From: Achromobacter aegrifaciens
GTDB taxonomy: Bacteria > Pseudomonadota > Gammaproteobacteria > Burkholderiales > Burkholderiaceae_B
Assembly: GCF_902859735.1 (NCBI RefSeq)
Contig: NZ_CADIJY010000021.1
Location: forward strand, 1-64,000
DNA: 64,000 nt
Direction: 5' to 3'
Numbering within the stretch: the stretch's first letter is position 1; every line of letters begins with the position of its first letter. The notes below the pieces were generated by a model. It made no database searches. It had not been told where the DNA came from and saw nothing but the letters and a program-made list of their open reading frames with translations. Shown here in pieces: positions 57,183 to 64,000 of this stretch. The position numbers were made by a program, and so were the translations under genes.

Positions 57183-57728
57183 TTAGCCCTTGCCCCGCAA
57201 TTTGCCGGCGAAACCCAGCACCTTCTGCACTTTCGAACCGAGCTTCATCAGGTTCTGCAGGGTTTCTGGCGGCAGTCGTTGAACCTCATCGAACCATCCG
57301 GTGGACAGTTCGATGAGCTCCAGCATGTCGTTCATGCGTTGTTGCGCGTATGCCTCATCCGGACCCGACGGGGGTTCCAGCAAGGTGTCCCGCAGCAGGG
57401 TCAGCGTGGGATCGATTTCGCGCTTGCGCTTTTCTTCCATCAGGATGCGGAAGATCTCCCAGACGTCCTTGGGAGTTTCGAAGTAGTCGCGGCGGTCGCC
57501 GACCTGATGCATGAGCTTGACCAGCCGCCAGGACTGCAGCTCCTTCAGCCCCAGGCTGACGTTGGAGCGCGAGAAGCCGAGGGTTTCGGCAATGTCATCG
57601 GCATTCAGCGGCTTGGGCGACAGGAACAGGAGGGCGTAGATCTGGCCGACCGTGCGGTTCACGCCCCACCGGCTGCCCATTTCGCCGAAATGCAGGACGA
57701 ATCGTTCGTTTTGGGGAGACAGGGCCAT
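57183..57728 (-). CDS. GbsR/MarR-family transcriptional regulator
   Basis: A 181-residue winged-helix regulator (LNADDIAETLGFSRSNVSLGLKELQSW, residues 41-67 in parts) followed by a helical dimerisation region rich in charged residues. Typical GbsR size. It reads in the same direction as the cyd genes and ends 127 bases before cydA, so it may regulate cytochrome bd expression; that is inference from position. A palindrome lies in its own promoter at 57808-57820. Confidence 0.85.
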   Translation of the reverse strand: MALSPQNERFVLHFGEMGSRWGVNRTVGQIYALLFLSPKPLNADDIAETLGFSRSNVSLGLKELQSWRLVKLMHQVGDRRDYFETPKDVWEIFRILMEEKRKREIDPTLTLLRDTLLEPPSGPDEAYAQQRMNDMLELIELSTGWFDEVQRLPPETLQNLMKLGSKVQKVLGFAGKLRGKG

Positions 57729-57807
57729 GGGTTGCGCTACGCCGGCAAGGCCAGGACGCGTCGCCCTGGCCGATAAAAACAGTTACACCGATTTCATAAA
57801 ATTCTGG

Positions 57808-57825
57808 AATTTCCGAAATTATCAA
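57808..57825 (-). promoter_or_regulatory. Promoter with palindrome for the GbsR/MarR-like gene
   Basis: On the minus strand TTGATA (57825-57820) is a good -35 hexamer, followed at 17-18 bases by an AT-rich -10 region. AATTTC-C-GAAATT (57808-57820), a 13-nt palindrome, lies between the two, 80 bases upstream of the ATG. The 166 bases on either side to the gene ends hold nothing else recognised. Confidence 0.45.
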
Positions 57826-57940
57826 ACAATCCATGCGAAAGCGCAAACCACACCGGCGGCAGGGGGATGATCGCAAGACATGATGTCGCGGCAGTGACAG
57901 ACGGCTTCCGCGGGTTTGGCAAAAGCCGCGGACAAGCGCA

Positions 57941-57972
57941 AGCGGCCACCAGCCGGTGAGCTGGTGGCCGCT
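57941..57972. terminator. 13-bp hairpin downstream of purT
   Basis: AGCGGCCACCAGC (57941-57953) and GCTGGTGGCCGCT (57960-57972) form a perfect 13-bp stem with a 6-nt loop, 21 bases past the purT stop. No T-tract follows on the minus strand. Confidence 0.5.
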
Positions 57973-57993
57973 GGAAAAGGGGAAAAAGAAGCG

Positions 57994-59211
57994 TTAGCCG
58001 GCCTTGACGGACACCGCCGCCGACACCCGCTTGGCCTTGGCGCGAGCCGCCGCCACGTCCTCGGCCACGGCCAGGCCCACGCCCATGCGGCGCTTGACGA
58101 AGGATTCAGGCTTGCCGAAGAGACGGAGGTCGGTGCCGGGTTCGGCCAGCGCTTCGGCCACGTTGTGGAACGAGACCGCCGCGGCCTCGACCCCGCCGTA
58201 GATGACGCTGCTGGCGCCGGGCTGCCGCAGGCTGGTATCCACCGGCAGTCCCAGGAACGCCCGGGCGTGGAGTTCGAATTCGTTCTGGACCTGGGTGATC
58301 ATGGTGACCATGCCGGTGTCGTGGGGACGCGGGCTGACTTCCGAGAACCAGACCTGGTCGCCGGCCACGAACAGCTCCACGCCGAAGATGCCCAGGCCTC
58401 CCAGGTTGGAGGTGACCGCCAGTGCGATGTCCCGCGAACGTTGCAGCGCGGCGGGAGACATCGGGTGCGGCTGCCAGCTTTCCACGTAATCGCCGTCGAC
58501 CTGCTTGTGGCCGATGGGTTCGCAGTAGCGGGTCTCGACCTGGCCGTCGGCGCCGCGGGCGCGCACGGTCAGCAGGGTGATTTCGTAGTCGAAGCGGATG
58601 AAGCCCTCGACAATGGCGCGCCCGCCGCCCACCCGGCCGCCCTCCTGGGCGTAGCGCCAGGCGGATTCGACGTCGTCAGCGCTCTTGATGACGGATTGGC
58701 CCTTGCCCGAGGAGGACATGACCGGCTTGATGACGCAGGGATAGCCGATGCCGCCGTCGATGGCCGCGCGCAGTTCTTCTTCGGTGTCGACAAATCGGTA
58801 CGGCGAGGTCGGCAGCCCCAGGGTTTCAGCCGCCAGCCGGCGGATGCCCTCGCGGTTCATGGTCAGCTGGGCCGCGCGCGCGGTCGGCGTCACCCGGGCC
58901 ACGCCCGCCTCTTCCAGCTCCACCAGCAAATTGGTGGCAATGGCTTCGATTTCGGGGACAATAACGTGGGGCCGTTCCTGTTCGATGACCTTGCGCAGGG
59001 CCTGCGGGTCCGTCATCGAGACCACATGCGCCCGGTGCGCCACCTGGTGGCCCGGGGCGTCGGCATACCGATCCACGGCAATGACTTCCACGCCCAGCCG
59101 CTGCAGGGCAATGATGACCTCTTTGCCCAATTCGCCGGACCCGAGCAGCATGACGCGGGTGGCCAAGGGGGACAAAGGCGTGCCAAGGACGGGGCTGGAA
59201 ATGCTGGACAT
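57994..59211 (-). CDS. purT: Formate-dependent phosphoribosylglycinamide formyltransferase
   Basis: A 405-residue ATP-grasp enzyme that uses formate and ATP to formylate GAR in purine synthesis. [19 protein letters not shown] (about 24-42) begins the N-terminal domain; the ATP-grasp core holds [12 protein letters not shown] near 160 and [10 protein letters not shown] near 276. ATG at 59211 gives the family start. Divergent from kdsD with 103 bases between. Confidence 0.94.
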   Translation of the reverse strand: MSSISSPVLGTPLSPLATRVMLLGSGELGKEVIIALQRLGVEVIAVDRYADAPGHQVAHRAHVVSMTDPQALRKVIEQERPHVIVPEIEAIATNLLVELEEAGVARVTPTARAAQLTMNREGIRRLAAETLGLPTSPYRFVDTEEELRAAIDGGIGYPCVIKPVMSSSGKGQSVIKSADDVESAWRYAQEGGRVGGGRAIVEGFIRFDYEITLLTVRARGADGQVETRYCEPIGHKQVDGDYVESWQPHPMSPAALQRSRDIALAVTSNLGGLGIFGVELFVAGDQVWFSEVSPRPHDTGMVTMITQVQNEFELHARAFLGLPVDTSLRQPGASSVIYGGVEAAAVSFHNVAEALAEPGTDLRLFGKPESFVKRRMGVGLAVAEDVAAARAKAKRVSAAVSVKAG

Positions 59212-59314
59212 GGAGCGGGCCTGGAAAAAAGTTGGAAAGCCGTTGAAATGACCCGCCAGCATGCCATACGCCCTTTCCGGGGGCAAACCCGCATACTGAT
59301 ATTAAAATCCACGT

Positions 59315-60304
59315 ATGACTGACCATCCCACAACATCGTCCGAGACCGCGCTGGCATCTGCGCGCAGAACGCTGCAGATCGAATGCCAGGGCCTGATGGA
59401 CCTGTCCGCCCGGCTGGACGACAGCTTCACGCAGACCGTCGCGATGCTGCTGGCCTGCCGCGGCCGGGTGGTCGTCAGCGGCATCGGCAAGACCGGCCAC
59501 GTGGCCCGCAAGATCGCGGCGACCCTCGCCTCGACCGGCACGCCGGCCTTTTTCGTGCACGCCGCCGAGGCCGTCCACGGCGATCTGGGCATGATCACCC
59601 AGGATGACGTCCTCATCGCGATTTCCTATTCCGGCTCCGGTCAGGAACTGCTGACGATCCTGCCTGTCGCCCGCCGCATGGGCGCCAAGCTGGTCGCCAT
59701 CACCGGCAATCCGCAGTCCGAACTGGCCCGGCTGGCCGACATCCACCTGGACGCCAGCGTGGCGCAGGAAGCCTGCCCGCTGAATCTGGCGCCCACGGCC
59801 AGCACCACCGCTGCGCTGGCCCTGGGCGATGCCCTGGCCGTCGCCTGCCTGGAGGCCCGCGGCTTCGGCCCGCAGGATTTCGCCCGTTCGCACCCGGGCG
59901 GCGCGCTCGGCCGCCGCCTGCTGACCCATGTGCGCGACGTCATGCGCCAGGGCGACGCCCTGCCCATCGTAATGGCCGGCACCCCGGTATCCCAGGCGCT
60001 GGAAGTCATGTCCGCCAAGGGCATGGGCATGACCGTCGTAACCGACGCGCAGCGTCGCCCCCTAGGCATCTTCACCGACGGCGACCTGCGCCGCCTGATC
60101 GCCCGGCAGGGCGACATCCGCAGCCTGACCGTCGAATCCGGCATGACGCGCTCGCCCCGCAGCATCACTCCCGACGCGCTGGCCGTCGAGGCGGCCCAGC
60201 AAATGGACAAACTACGGCTCAACCACATGCTCGTGCTGGACAGCGACGGCGTTCTGCTCGGCGCCCTGCACATGCATGATCTGATGGCCGCCAAAGTGGT
60301 ATGA
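59315..60304 (+). CDS. kdsD: Arabinose-5-phosphate isomerase
   Basis: A 329-residue enzyme making D-arabinose 5-phosphate from ribulose 5-phosphate, the first step to Kdo. A SIS domain (about 40-190, with GIGKTGHVARKIAATLASTG near 55 and SYSGSGQELLTI) is followed by two CBS domains (about 210-329). Its stop overlaps the kdsC start by 4 nt. Confidence 0.95.
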   Translation: MTDHPTTSSETALASARRTLQIECQGLMDLSARLDDSFTQTVAMLLACRGRVVVSGIGKTGHVARKIAATLASTGTPAFFVHAAEAVHGDLGMITQDDVLIAISYSGSGQELLTILPVARRMGAKLVAITGNPQSELARLADIHLDASVAQEACPLNLAPTASTTAALALGDALAVACLEARGFGPQDFARSHPGGALGRRLLTHVRDVMRQGDALPIVMAGTPVSQALEVMSAKGMGMTVVTDAQRRPLGIFTDGDLRRLIARQGDIRSLTVESGMTRSPRSITPDALAVEAAQQMDKLRLNHMLVLDSDGVLLGALHMHDLMAAKVV

Positions 60305-60909
60305 ATATGACTCTTTCTGTACCCGTGACGCATCCGGCCGAAGCGCTGGTCCTGGCCCGCATCCCCGCCGGCGTGCGCGAACGCGCCGCCGCAGTGCGCC
60401 TGATGGTGTTCGACGTGGACGGCGTGCTGACCGACGGCAGCCTCTATTACGGCGACAACGGCGAACTCCAGAAGCGCTTCAACGCGCTGGACGGCCACGG
60501 ACTGCGCCTGCTGATGGAAGGCGGCCTGAAGGTTGCGCTGATGACCGGGCGCTCCGGCCCCATCGTGGCGCGCCGCGCCGCCGAGCTGGGTATCGCCGAG
60601 GTCATCCAGGGCGTACGGGACAAAGGCGGCGCCCTGGCCGAACTTGCGCAGCGCAGCGGTGTCCAACTGAACCAGACCGGCTACATGGGCGATGACGTCA
60701 TCGACCTGCCGGCCCTGCAGCGCGCCGGCTTCGCCGCCAGCGTGCCGAACGCGCCGGGCTACGTCAGCCAGGCCGCCCACTGGGTCTCCACGCACACCGG
60801 CGGCAACGGCGCCGTGCGCGAATGCTGCGACCTGCTGCTGGCGGCCCAGGGACGCCTGGGCGCCTTCCTGGCGGCGCCTGGCCTGCTTGGCCCGGGCGCC
60901 ATCCAATGA
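60301..60909 (+). CDS. kdsC: 3-deoxy-manno-octulosonate-8-phosphate phosphatase
   Basis: A 202-residue HAD enzyme removing phosphate from Kdo-8-P. Motif I is MVFDVDGVLTDG (nucleophile D38, acid D40), ALMTGRSG is motif II and YMGDDVIDLPAL motif III/IV. It has no C1 cap, forms tetramers in the family. Its stop codon overlaps the start of a 14-codon micro-ORF that leads to lptC. Confidence 0.95.
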   Translation: MNMTLSVPVTHPAEALVLARIPAGVRERAAAVRLMVFDVDGVLTDGSLYYGDNGELQKRFNALDGHGLRLLMEGGLKVALMTGRSGPIVARRAAELGIAEVIQGVRDKGGALAELAQRSGVQLNQTGYMGDDVIDLPALQRAGFAASVPNAPGYVSQAAHWVSTHTGGNGAVRECCDLLLAAQGRLGAFLAAPGLLGPGAIQ

Positions 60910-60950
60910 CCGCCAGGACAACCCATACGCCCTTGCGGCAGACCCGATGA
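60906..60950 (+). CDS. Bridging micro-ORF between kdsC and lptC
   Basis: A 14-residue frame (MTARTTHTPLRQTR) whose ATG overlaps the kdsC stop (ATGA at 60906-60909) and whose TGA overlaps the lptC start (ATGA at 60947-60950). lptC has no ribosome-binding site of its own, so ribosomes ending kdsC could translate this peptide and reinitiate at lptC. The peptide itself need have no function. It may also be chance. Confidence 0.4.
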   Translation: MTARTTHTPLRQTR

Positions 60951-61579
60951 AAGAACGTTTTCCCTCCCTGATCGCGCTGTTCCTGCTGCTGGTGCTGGTC
61001 GCCAGCTCGTGGTGGGCGGCGGATTACGCGCAGCGGGCCATCCAGACGGATCCGCCGCGCCGCGTCACCCACGAAATGGACGCCTGGTCGCGCGACTTCG
61101 TCATGCTGCGCACCGACCCGAACGGCAAGCCCATCAACCGGCTGGAAGGCGACTACGCCGAACATTTCCCGGATGACGATTCCTACCATGTGACCTCGCC
61201 GCGCGCCGTGGGCCAGCGCGAGGACAACCCCATCACCGTGGCCGTCTCCAAGACCGCCGTGATGGAGCAAGGCGGCAAGCGCATCGTCATGAACGGCGAC
61301 GCCCACGTGCGCCGCCAGCCGGACGCCAATAACGACCTGCTGGACGTGCGCAGCCAGCAATTGATCATCCTGCCCGACGACGACGTGGTCTACACCGACC
61401 TGCCGGCGGAAGTCATCAAAGGCCGTTCGCGCATGAACGGCACGGGCATGCACTACAACAACAAAACGCGCCAACTGCAGGTTTCGGCATCGACCGATGT
61501 GGAAATTGCCGGTTCCGAAGGCAGGCAGCAACGCCGGACCGAAATTCCCGCCAACAACACTGACCAGAAAAAACCATGA
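60947..61579 (+). CDS. lptC: LPS export system protein LptC
   Basis: A 210-residue bitopic inner-membrane protein with one N-terminal helix (residues 6-27) and a beta-jellyroll periplasmic domain. It receives LPS from LptB2FG and passes it to LptA. DPNGKPINRLEGDYAEHFPDDD and the later YNNKTRQLQV segment are typical. ATG at 60947 overlaps the micro-ORF stop; the lptC stop overlaps the lptA start. Confidence 0.9.
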   Translation: MKERFPSLIALFLLLVLVASSWWAADYAQRAIQTDPPRRVTHEMDAWSRDFVMLRTDPNGKPINRLEGDYAEHFPDDDSYHVTSPRAVGQREDNPITVAVSKTAVMEQGGKRIVMNGDAHVRRQPDANNDLLDVRSQQLIILPDDDVVYTDLPAEVIKGRSRMNGTGMHYNNKTRQLQVSASTDVEIAGSEGRQQRRTEIPANNTDQKKP

Positions 61580-62205
61580 CCGACCTCCGGATTCTCCTTG
61601 CCCCGACGACCCGCTTGCTCGGCGCCATCCTGCTGACGGCCTCGGCACTGGCCCCGGCCCATGCCGCGGATCCGGCGCCCAAGGCAGCGACGCCGGCGGA
61701 AGAGCCCAGCACGCTGATCCTGTCGGACACCCTGCACTACGACGACGTGAAGAAGAAGAGCGTCTTCACCGGCAACGTCAACATGACGCGCGGCCTCATG
61801 ACCCTGACGTCCGACGTGCTGGAAATGAACGAAGACGCGCAAGGCAACCAGTACGGCACGGCCACCGCCAACAAGGGCAAGATCGTGACCATCCGCCAGG
61901 AACGCCCGGAAACCTTCGAGCTCATCGAAGGCACCGGCCTGCGCGCCGAATACGACGGCACCAAGAGCACCTTCGACCTGATCGGCCAGGCGGTCGTGAT
62001 CCGCTACGTCTGTGGGAAACCGTTCGATACCATTCGCGGCGAGCGGGTACGCTACAACGAGAAGACCGGCACCTACGAAGCCCATGGCGGCCCCAACTCC
62101 GCCGCGGCCGGCGGCCGGGTCCGTTCGGTGGCTGAACCGCGCGCCAAGTCGGACGCAGCCATCGCCGAATGCCGCAAGCAGCAGGCAGCCAAGAAGGGGC
62201 GTTGA
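61576..62205 (+). CDS. lptA: LPS transport periplasmic protein LptA
   Basis: A 209-residue periplasmic bridge protein. Signal peptide about residues 1-32 (ending AHA), then the OstA-like jellyroll: [27 protein letters not shown] and [17 protein letters not shown]. Its ATG overlaps the lptC stop by 4 nt. lptB follows after 32 bases. Confidence 0.93.
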   Translation: MTDLRILLAPTTRLLGAILLTASALAPAHAADPAPKAATPAEEPSTLILSDTLHYDDVKKKSVFTGNVNMTRGLMTLTSDVLEMNEDAQGNQYGTATANKGKIVTIRQERPETFELIEGTGLRAEYDGTKSTFDLIGQAVVIRYVCGKPFDTIRGERVRYNEKTGTYEAHGGPNSAAAGGRVRSVAEPRAKSDAAIAECRKQQAAKKGR

Positions 62206-62237
62206 ACGCCTCCCATGCAACACCACTCGCAGCCACG

Positions 62238-63032
62238 ATGAACCAACCTTCAGTGCCGACTCCGGTAACCTCCGCGCCCTCGGGCGTCAAGCAGGGCAGC
62301 CTGCGCGCAACTGGTTTGCGCAAGACCTATAACGGCCGGACCGTGGTGCAGGACGTATCCCTGTCCGTGGTCAGCGGCGAAGTGGTGGGCCTGCTCGGCC
62401 CCAACGGGGCTGGCAAAACCACCAGCTTCTACATGATCGTGGGCCTGGTGCCCGCGGATGCGGGCCGCATCGAGATCGACGGCTCCGTCATCACTTCGAT
62501 GCCGATCCACAAGCGCGCGCACATGGGCCTGTCGTACCTGCCCCAGGATGCTTCCGTGTTCCGCCGCCTGACGGTGGAACAGAACATCCGCGCCGTGCTG
62601 GAACTGCAATTGGGGCCGGATGGACGTCCGCTGTCCACGCCCAAGATCAACGAGCAGATGGAATCGCTGCTGGAAGAACTGCAGATCGGCCACATCCGCA
62701 GCAACGCCGCGATCTCCCTGTCGGGCGGCGAACGCCGCCGCGTGGAAATCGCGCGCGCGCTGGCCACCAGCCCGCGCTTCATCCTGCTGGACGAGCCCTT
62801 CGCCGGCGTGGACCCCATCGCCGTGATCGAGATTCAGCGTATCGTGCGCTTCCTGAAGGGCCGCGGCATCGGCGTGCTGATCACCGACCACAACGTGCGC
62901 GAAACCCTGGGCATCTGCGACCGCGCCTACATCATCAGCGAAGGCAAGGTTCTGACCGACGGCCATCCCGATGAAATCGTGGGCGATCCCGCCGTGCGCC
63001 GAGTCTATCTGGGAGAGCATTTCCGCATGTAA
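62238..63032 (+). CDS. lptB: LPS export ABC transporter ATP-binding protein LptB
   Basis: A 264-residue cytoplasmic ATPase driving LPS extraction. Walker A GPNGAGKT (54-61), Q-loop region, signature [10 protein letters not shown], Walker [13 protein letters not shown] and the switch histidine in ITDHNVRET. The 20-residue N-terminal extension before the LptB core is not shared by E. coli LptB. In many proteobacteria rpoN follows; here hpf follows after 222 bases. Confidence 0.95.
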   Translation: MNQPSVPTPVTSAPSGVKQGSLRATGLRKTYNGRTVVQDVSLSVVSGEVVGLLGPNGAGKTTSFYMIVGLVPADAGRIEIDGSVITSMPIHKRAHMGLSYLPQDASVFRRLTVEQNIRAVLELQLGPDGRPLSTPKINEQMESLLEELQIGHIRSNAAISLSGGERRRVEIARALATSPRFILLDEPFAGVDPIAVIEIQRIVRFLKGRGIGVLITDHNVRETLGICDRAYIISEGKVLTDGHPDEIVGDPAVRRVYLGEHFRM

Positions 63033-63254
63033 TGCGGCCCTGGGGAAGACCCCTAGGCGCCGCCTGCGCAAAGCCGCATGCACCCTGGGGCCTCAGCCAT
63101 AAAAATGCCATGAACTTGCGCTAGGTCAGCTTGTTTTATCGGCCCGAGTCTATACACTAGTACTAAACGAACCCGCTCAATCAAGGAGAACGCCTAACGA
63201 ATCAGCCGCGCTTTTTGCGCACCCTTTTTTCCTCTTTTAGAAGGAGAGCACACT

Positions 63255-63593
63255 ATGAACCTGAGCATCTGCGGTCGTCACCTCGACGTCACCCCGGCCA
63301 TCCGGGAATATGTCATGAACAAACTGGCGCGAGTGCTGCGGCATTTCGATCACGTCATCGATACCCAGGTCATGCTCTCGGTAGAGCCCCTGCGGCATAG
63401 AGCCGAAATCACCATGCGTCTAAGCGGTAAGGACATTCATTGTGAAGCAACCGATGAAAACCTCTATGCAGCCATAGACCTTCTTGCTGACAAAGTCGAC
63501 CGTCAGGTCATCAAGCACAAGGACAAGGTACGAAGTCACACGGCGGAGTCCGTGAAGCGGCAAGCGGCAAATCTGACGCCACCCCAGCAGTAA
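63255..63593 (+). CDS. hpf: Ribosome hibernation-promoting factor
   Basis: A 112-residue protein that binds the 30S decoding region in stationary phase. MNLSICGRHLDVTPAIREYV and YAAIDLLADKVDRQVIKHKDK are family signatures; the short form (no dimerisation domain) is clear from length. AAGGAGAG lies 8 bases before the ATG. A promoter in the 222-base gap after lptB is likely but not resolved. Confidence 0.95.
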   Translation: MNLSICGRHLDVTPAIREYVMNKLARVLRHFDHVIDTQVMLSVEPLRHRAEITMRLSGKDIHCEATDENLYAAIDLLADKVDRQVIKHKDKVRSHTAESVKRQAANLTPPQQ

Positions 63594-63956
63594 CGCGCTT
63601 CATGAGCACTCGCACTGCGAGACTAGCTAAACAGCGATTCTAGAAATCCTGCCTGAGTCCCGGTGTCCCGCTAGACGCAACGTCCAGCTGGGGCATCGGC
63701 AAACTTCCCCTCCTTGTAGTACCTCCCGCAGCACCCCCCCTTATTTGTCCCCCATTCCCGGTTCCGCCGGCGATTCCGTTTTTCCAGGTTTCCGACGCTT
63801 TCCCCAGGGCCAGCCCCGCCGCCGGGCGCAAGAATGCCCACAATCCGCCGCTATCGGTCTATGCTGTCGCTCTTGCCGCCCCATGATGCGACCGAGCCGA
63901 GGACGCATCTCAGAGGCCGATTATTGCAGTGCGTCATATAACCATATAATGACCCG
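63594..63956. other. Intergenic region between hpf and ptsN
   Basis: No gene is recognised in these 363 bases. The first two thirds are C-rich without a T-tract terminator. A consensus TATAAT (63945-63950) with a possible -35 TTGCAG (63924-63929, 15-base spacing) stands directly before ptsN. Confidence 0.5.
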
Positions 63957-63959
63957 ATG
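63945..63959 (+). promoter_or_regulatory. TATAAT box 6 nt before the ptsN ATG
   Basis: TATAAT (63945-63950) is followed after GACCCG by the ATG at 63957. Transcription would start at or next to the start codon, giving a leaderless message; no ribosome-binding site is visible. The GntR gene at 2939 shows the same spacing. Confidence 0.5.
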
Positions 63960-64000
63960 AATCATTTGTCGCGCATCCTACCCGCCGGCAACGTCGTGCT
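63957..64000 (+). CDS. ptsN: PTS IIA-like nitrogen regulatory protein PtsN (5' end only)
   Basis: Only the first 14 codons and part of the next lie in the window (MNHLSRILPAGNVV...), matching the N-terminus of PtsN/EIIA-Ntr, a phosphocarrier that regulates potassium transport and nitrogen metabolism in the family. The catalytic histidine lies beyond the window. Position after hpf is the conserved one. In other bacteria EIIA-Ntr acts on TrkA and KdpD. Confidence 0.85.
   Translation, partial: MNHLSRILPAGNVV

Noticed and set aside
63640-63960. Small frames in the hpf-ptsN gap
   Set aside because: Low-complexity translations without start context; the region reads as non-coding.

Overview
The window reads as chromosomal DNA of a high-GC betaproteobacterium of the family Alcaligenaceae (Achromobacter/Bordetella-like). 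The reasons are dense GC-rich genes, two Bug-family periplasmic binding proteins without transporter partners, a Burkholderiales-type porin, a DUF4148 protein, a fused DUF3683/FAD/iron-sulfur oxidoreductase, and gene orders typical of that group. I see no tRNA, rRNA, CRISPR array, insertion sequence, prophage or integrase. Nearly all of the window is core or near-core genome. Family names come from reading motifs and overall sequence; no database search was run.

Layout. 1-810 is a non-coding tract full of palindromes and inverted repeats. 811-2939 is an FCD-type GntR regulator overlapping a GlcD-family FAD dehydrogenase. 3042-4229 is a membrane diguanylate cyclase. 4337-8952 is the minus-strand run gpmA-envC-ctpA-moeB, divergent from a rhodanese-grxC-secB-gpsA run (9115-11593). 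This matches the E. coli envC/secB locus, except that cofactor-dependent GpmA sits where E. coli has GpmM. A Bug protein, trmL, comF, a BioC-like methyltransferase and a YbdK-like ligase follow. 16611-24492 (minus) is rsmB-DUF4390-ntrY-ntrX-trkA-trkH, a tightly packed operon joining rRNA methylation, a two-component system and potassium uptake. 24585-31356 holds about 7 kb of mixed genes (LysE exporter, lone HTH protein, rimO, a guanidinium-type SMR exporter with HxlR regulator, ferritin-like protein, LOG-like enzyme, HAD phosphatase, flavoprotein). This block separates rsmB-trkA from fmt, def and the divergent dprA (31391-34349), which are adjacent in E. coli.

34462-40378 holds a 3-hydroxymethylglutaryl-CoA lyase, a small membrane protein, an orphan amino-acid binding protein, a PLP aminotransferase, a YggS-type PLP protein and a second Bug protein. 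40481-44440 encodes a 1319-residue FAD/Fe-S oxidoreductase. Then come a YqaA-like membrane protein, ilvA, a porin, a DUF4148 repeat protein and a LysR regulator. 50087-57728 (minus) is a GbsR/MarR-like regulator followed by cydA-cydB-cydX-cydD-cydC-apt, a complete cytochrome bd cassette including a 41-residue CydX. purT is divergent from kdsD-kdsC-lptC-lptA-lptB, the Kdo-synthesis and LPS-transport operon. hpf and the first codons of ptsN close the window.

The strongest points for follow-up are the NtrX-type regulator that lacks its AAA+ domain inside the Trk operon, a 14-codon micro-ORF bridging kdsC and lptC by double ATGA overlaps, two genes whose TATAAT box lies 6 nt before the ATG (apparently leaderless), clear palindromic operators at several regulators, the nested palindromes at the left end, and the absence of rpoN between lptB and hpf. 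I did not find a convincing wholly new multi-gene system.
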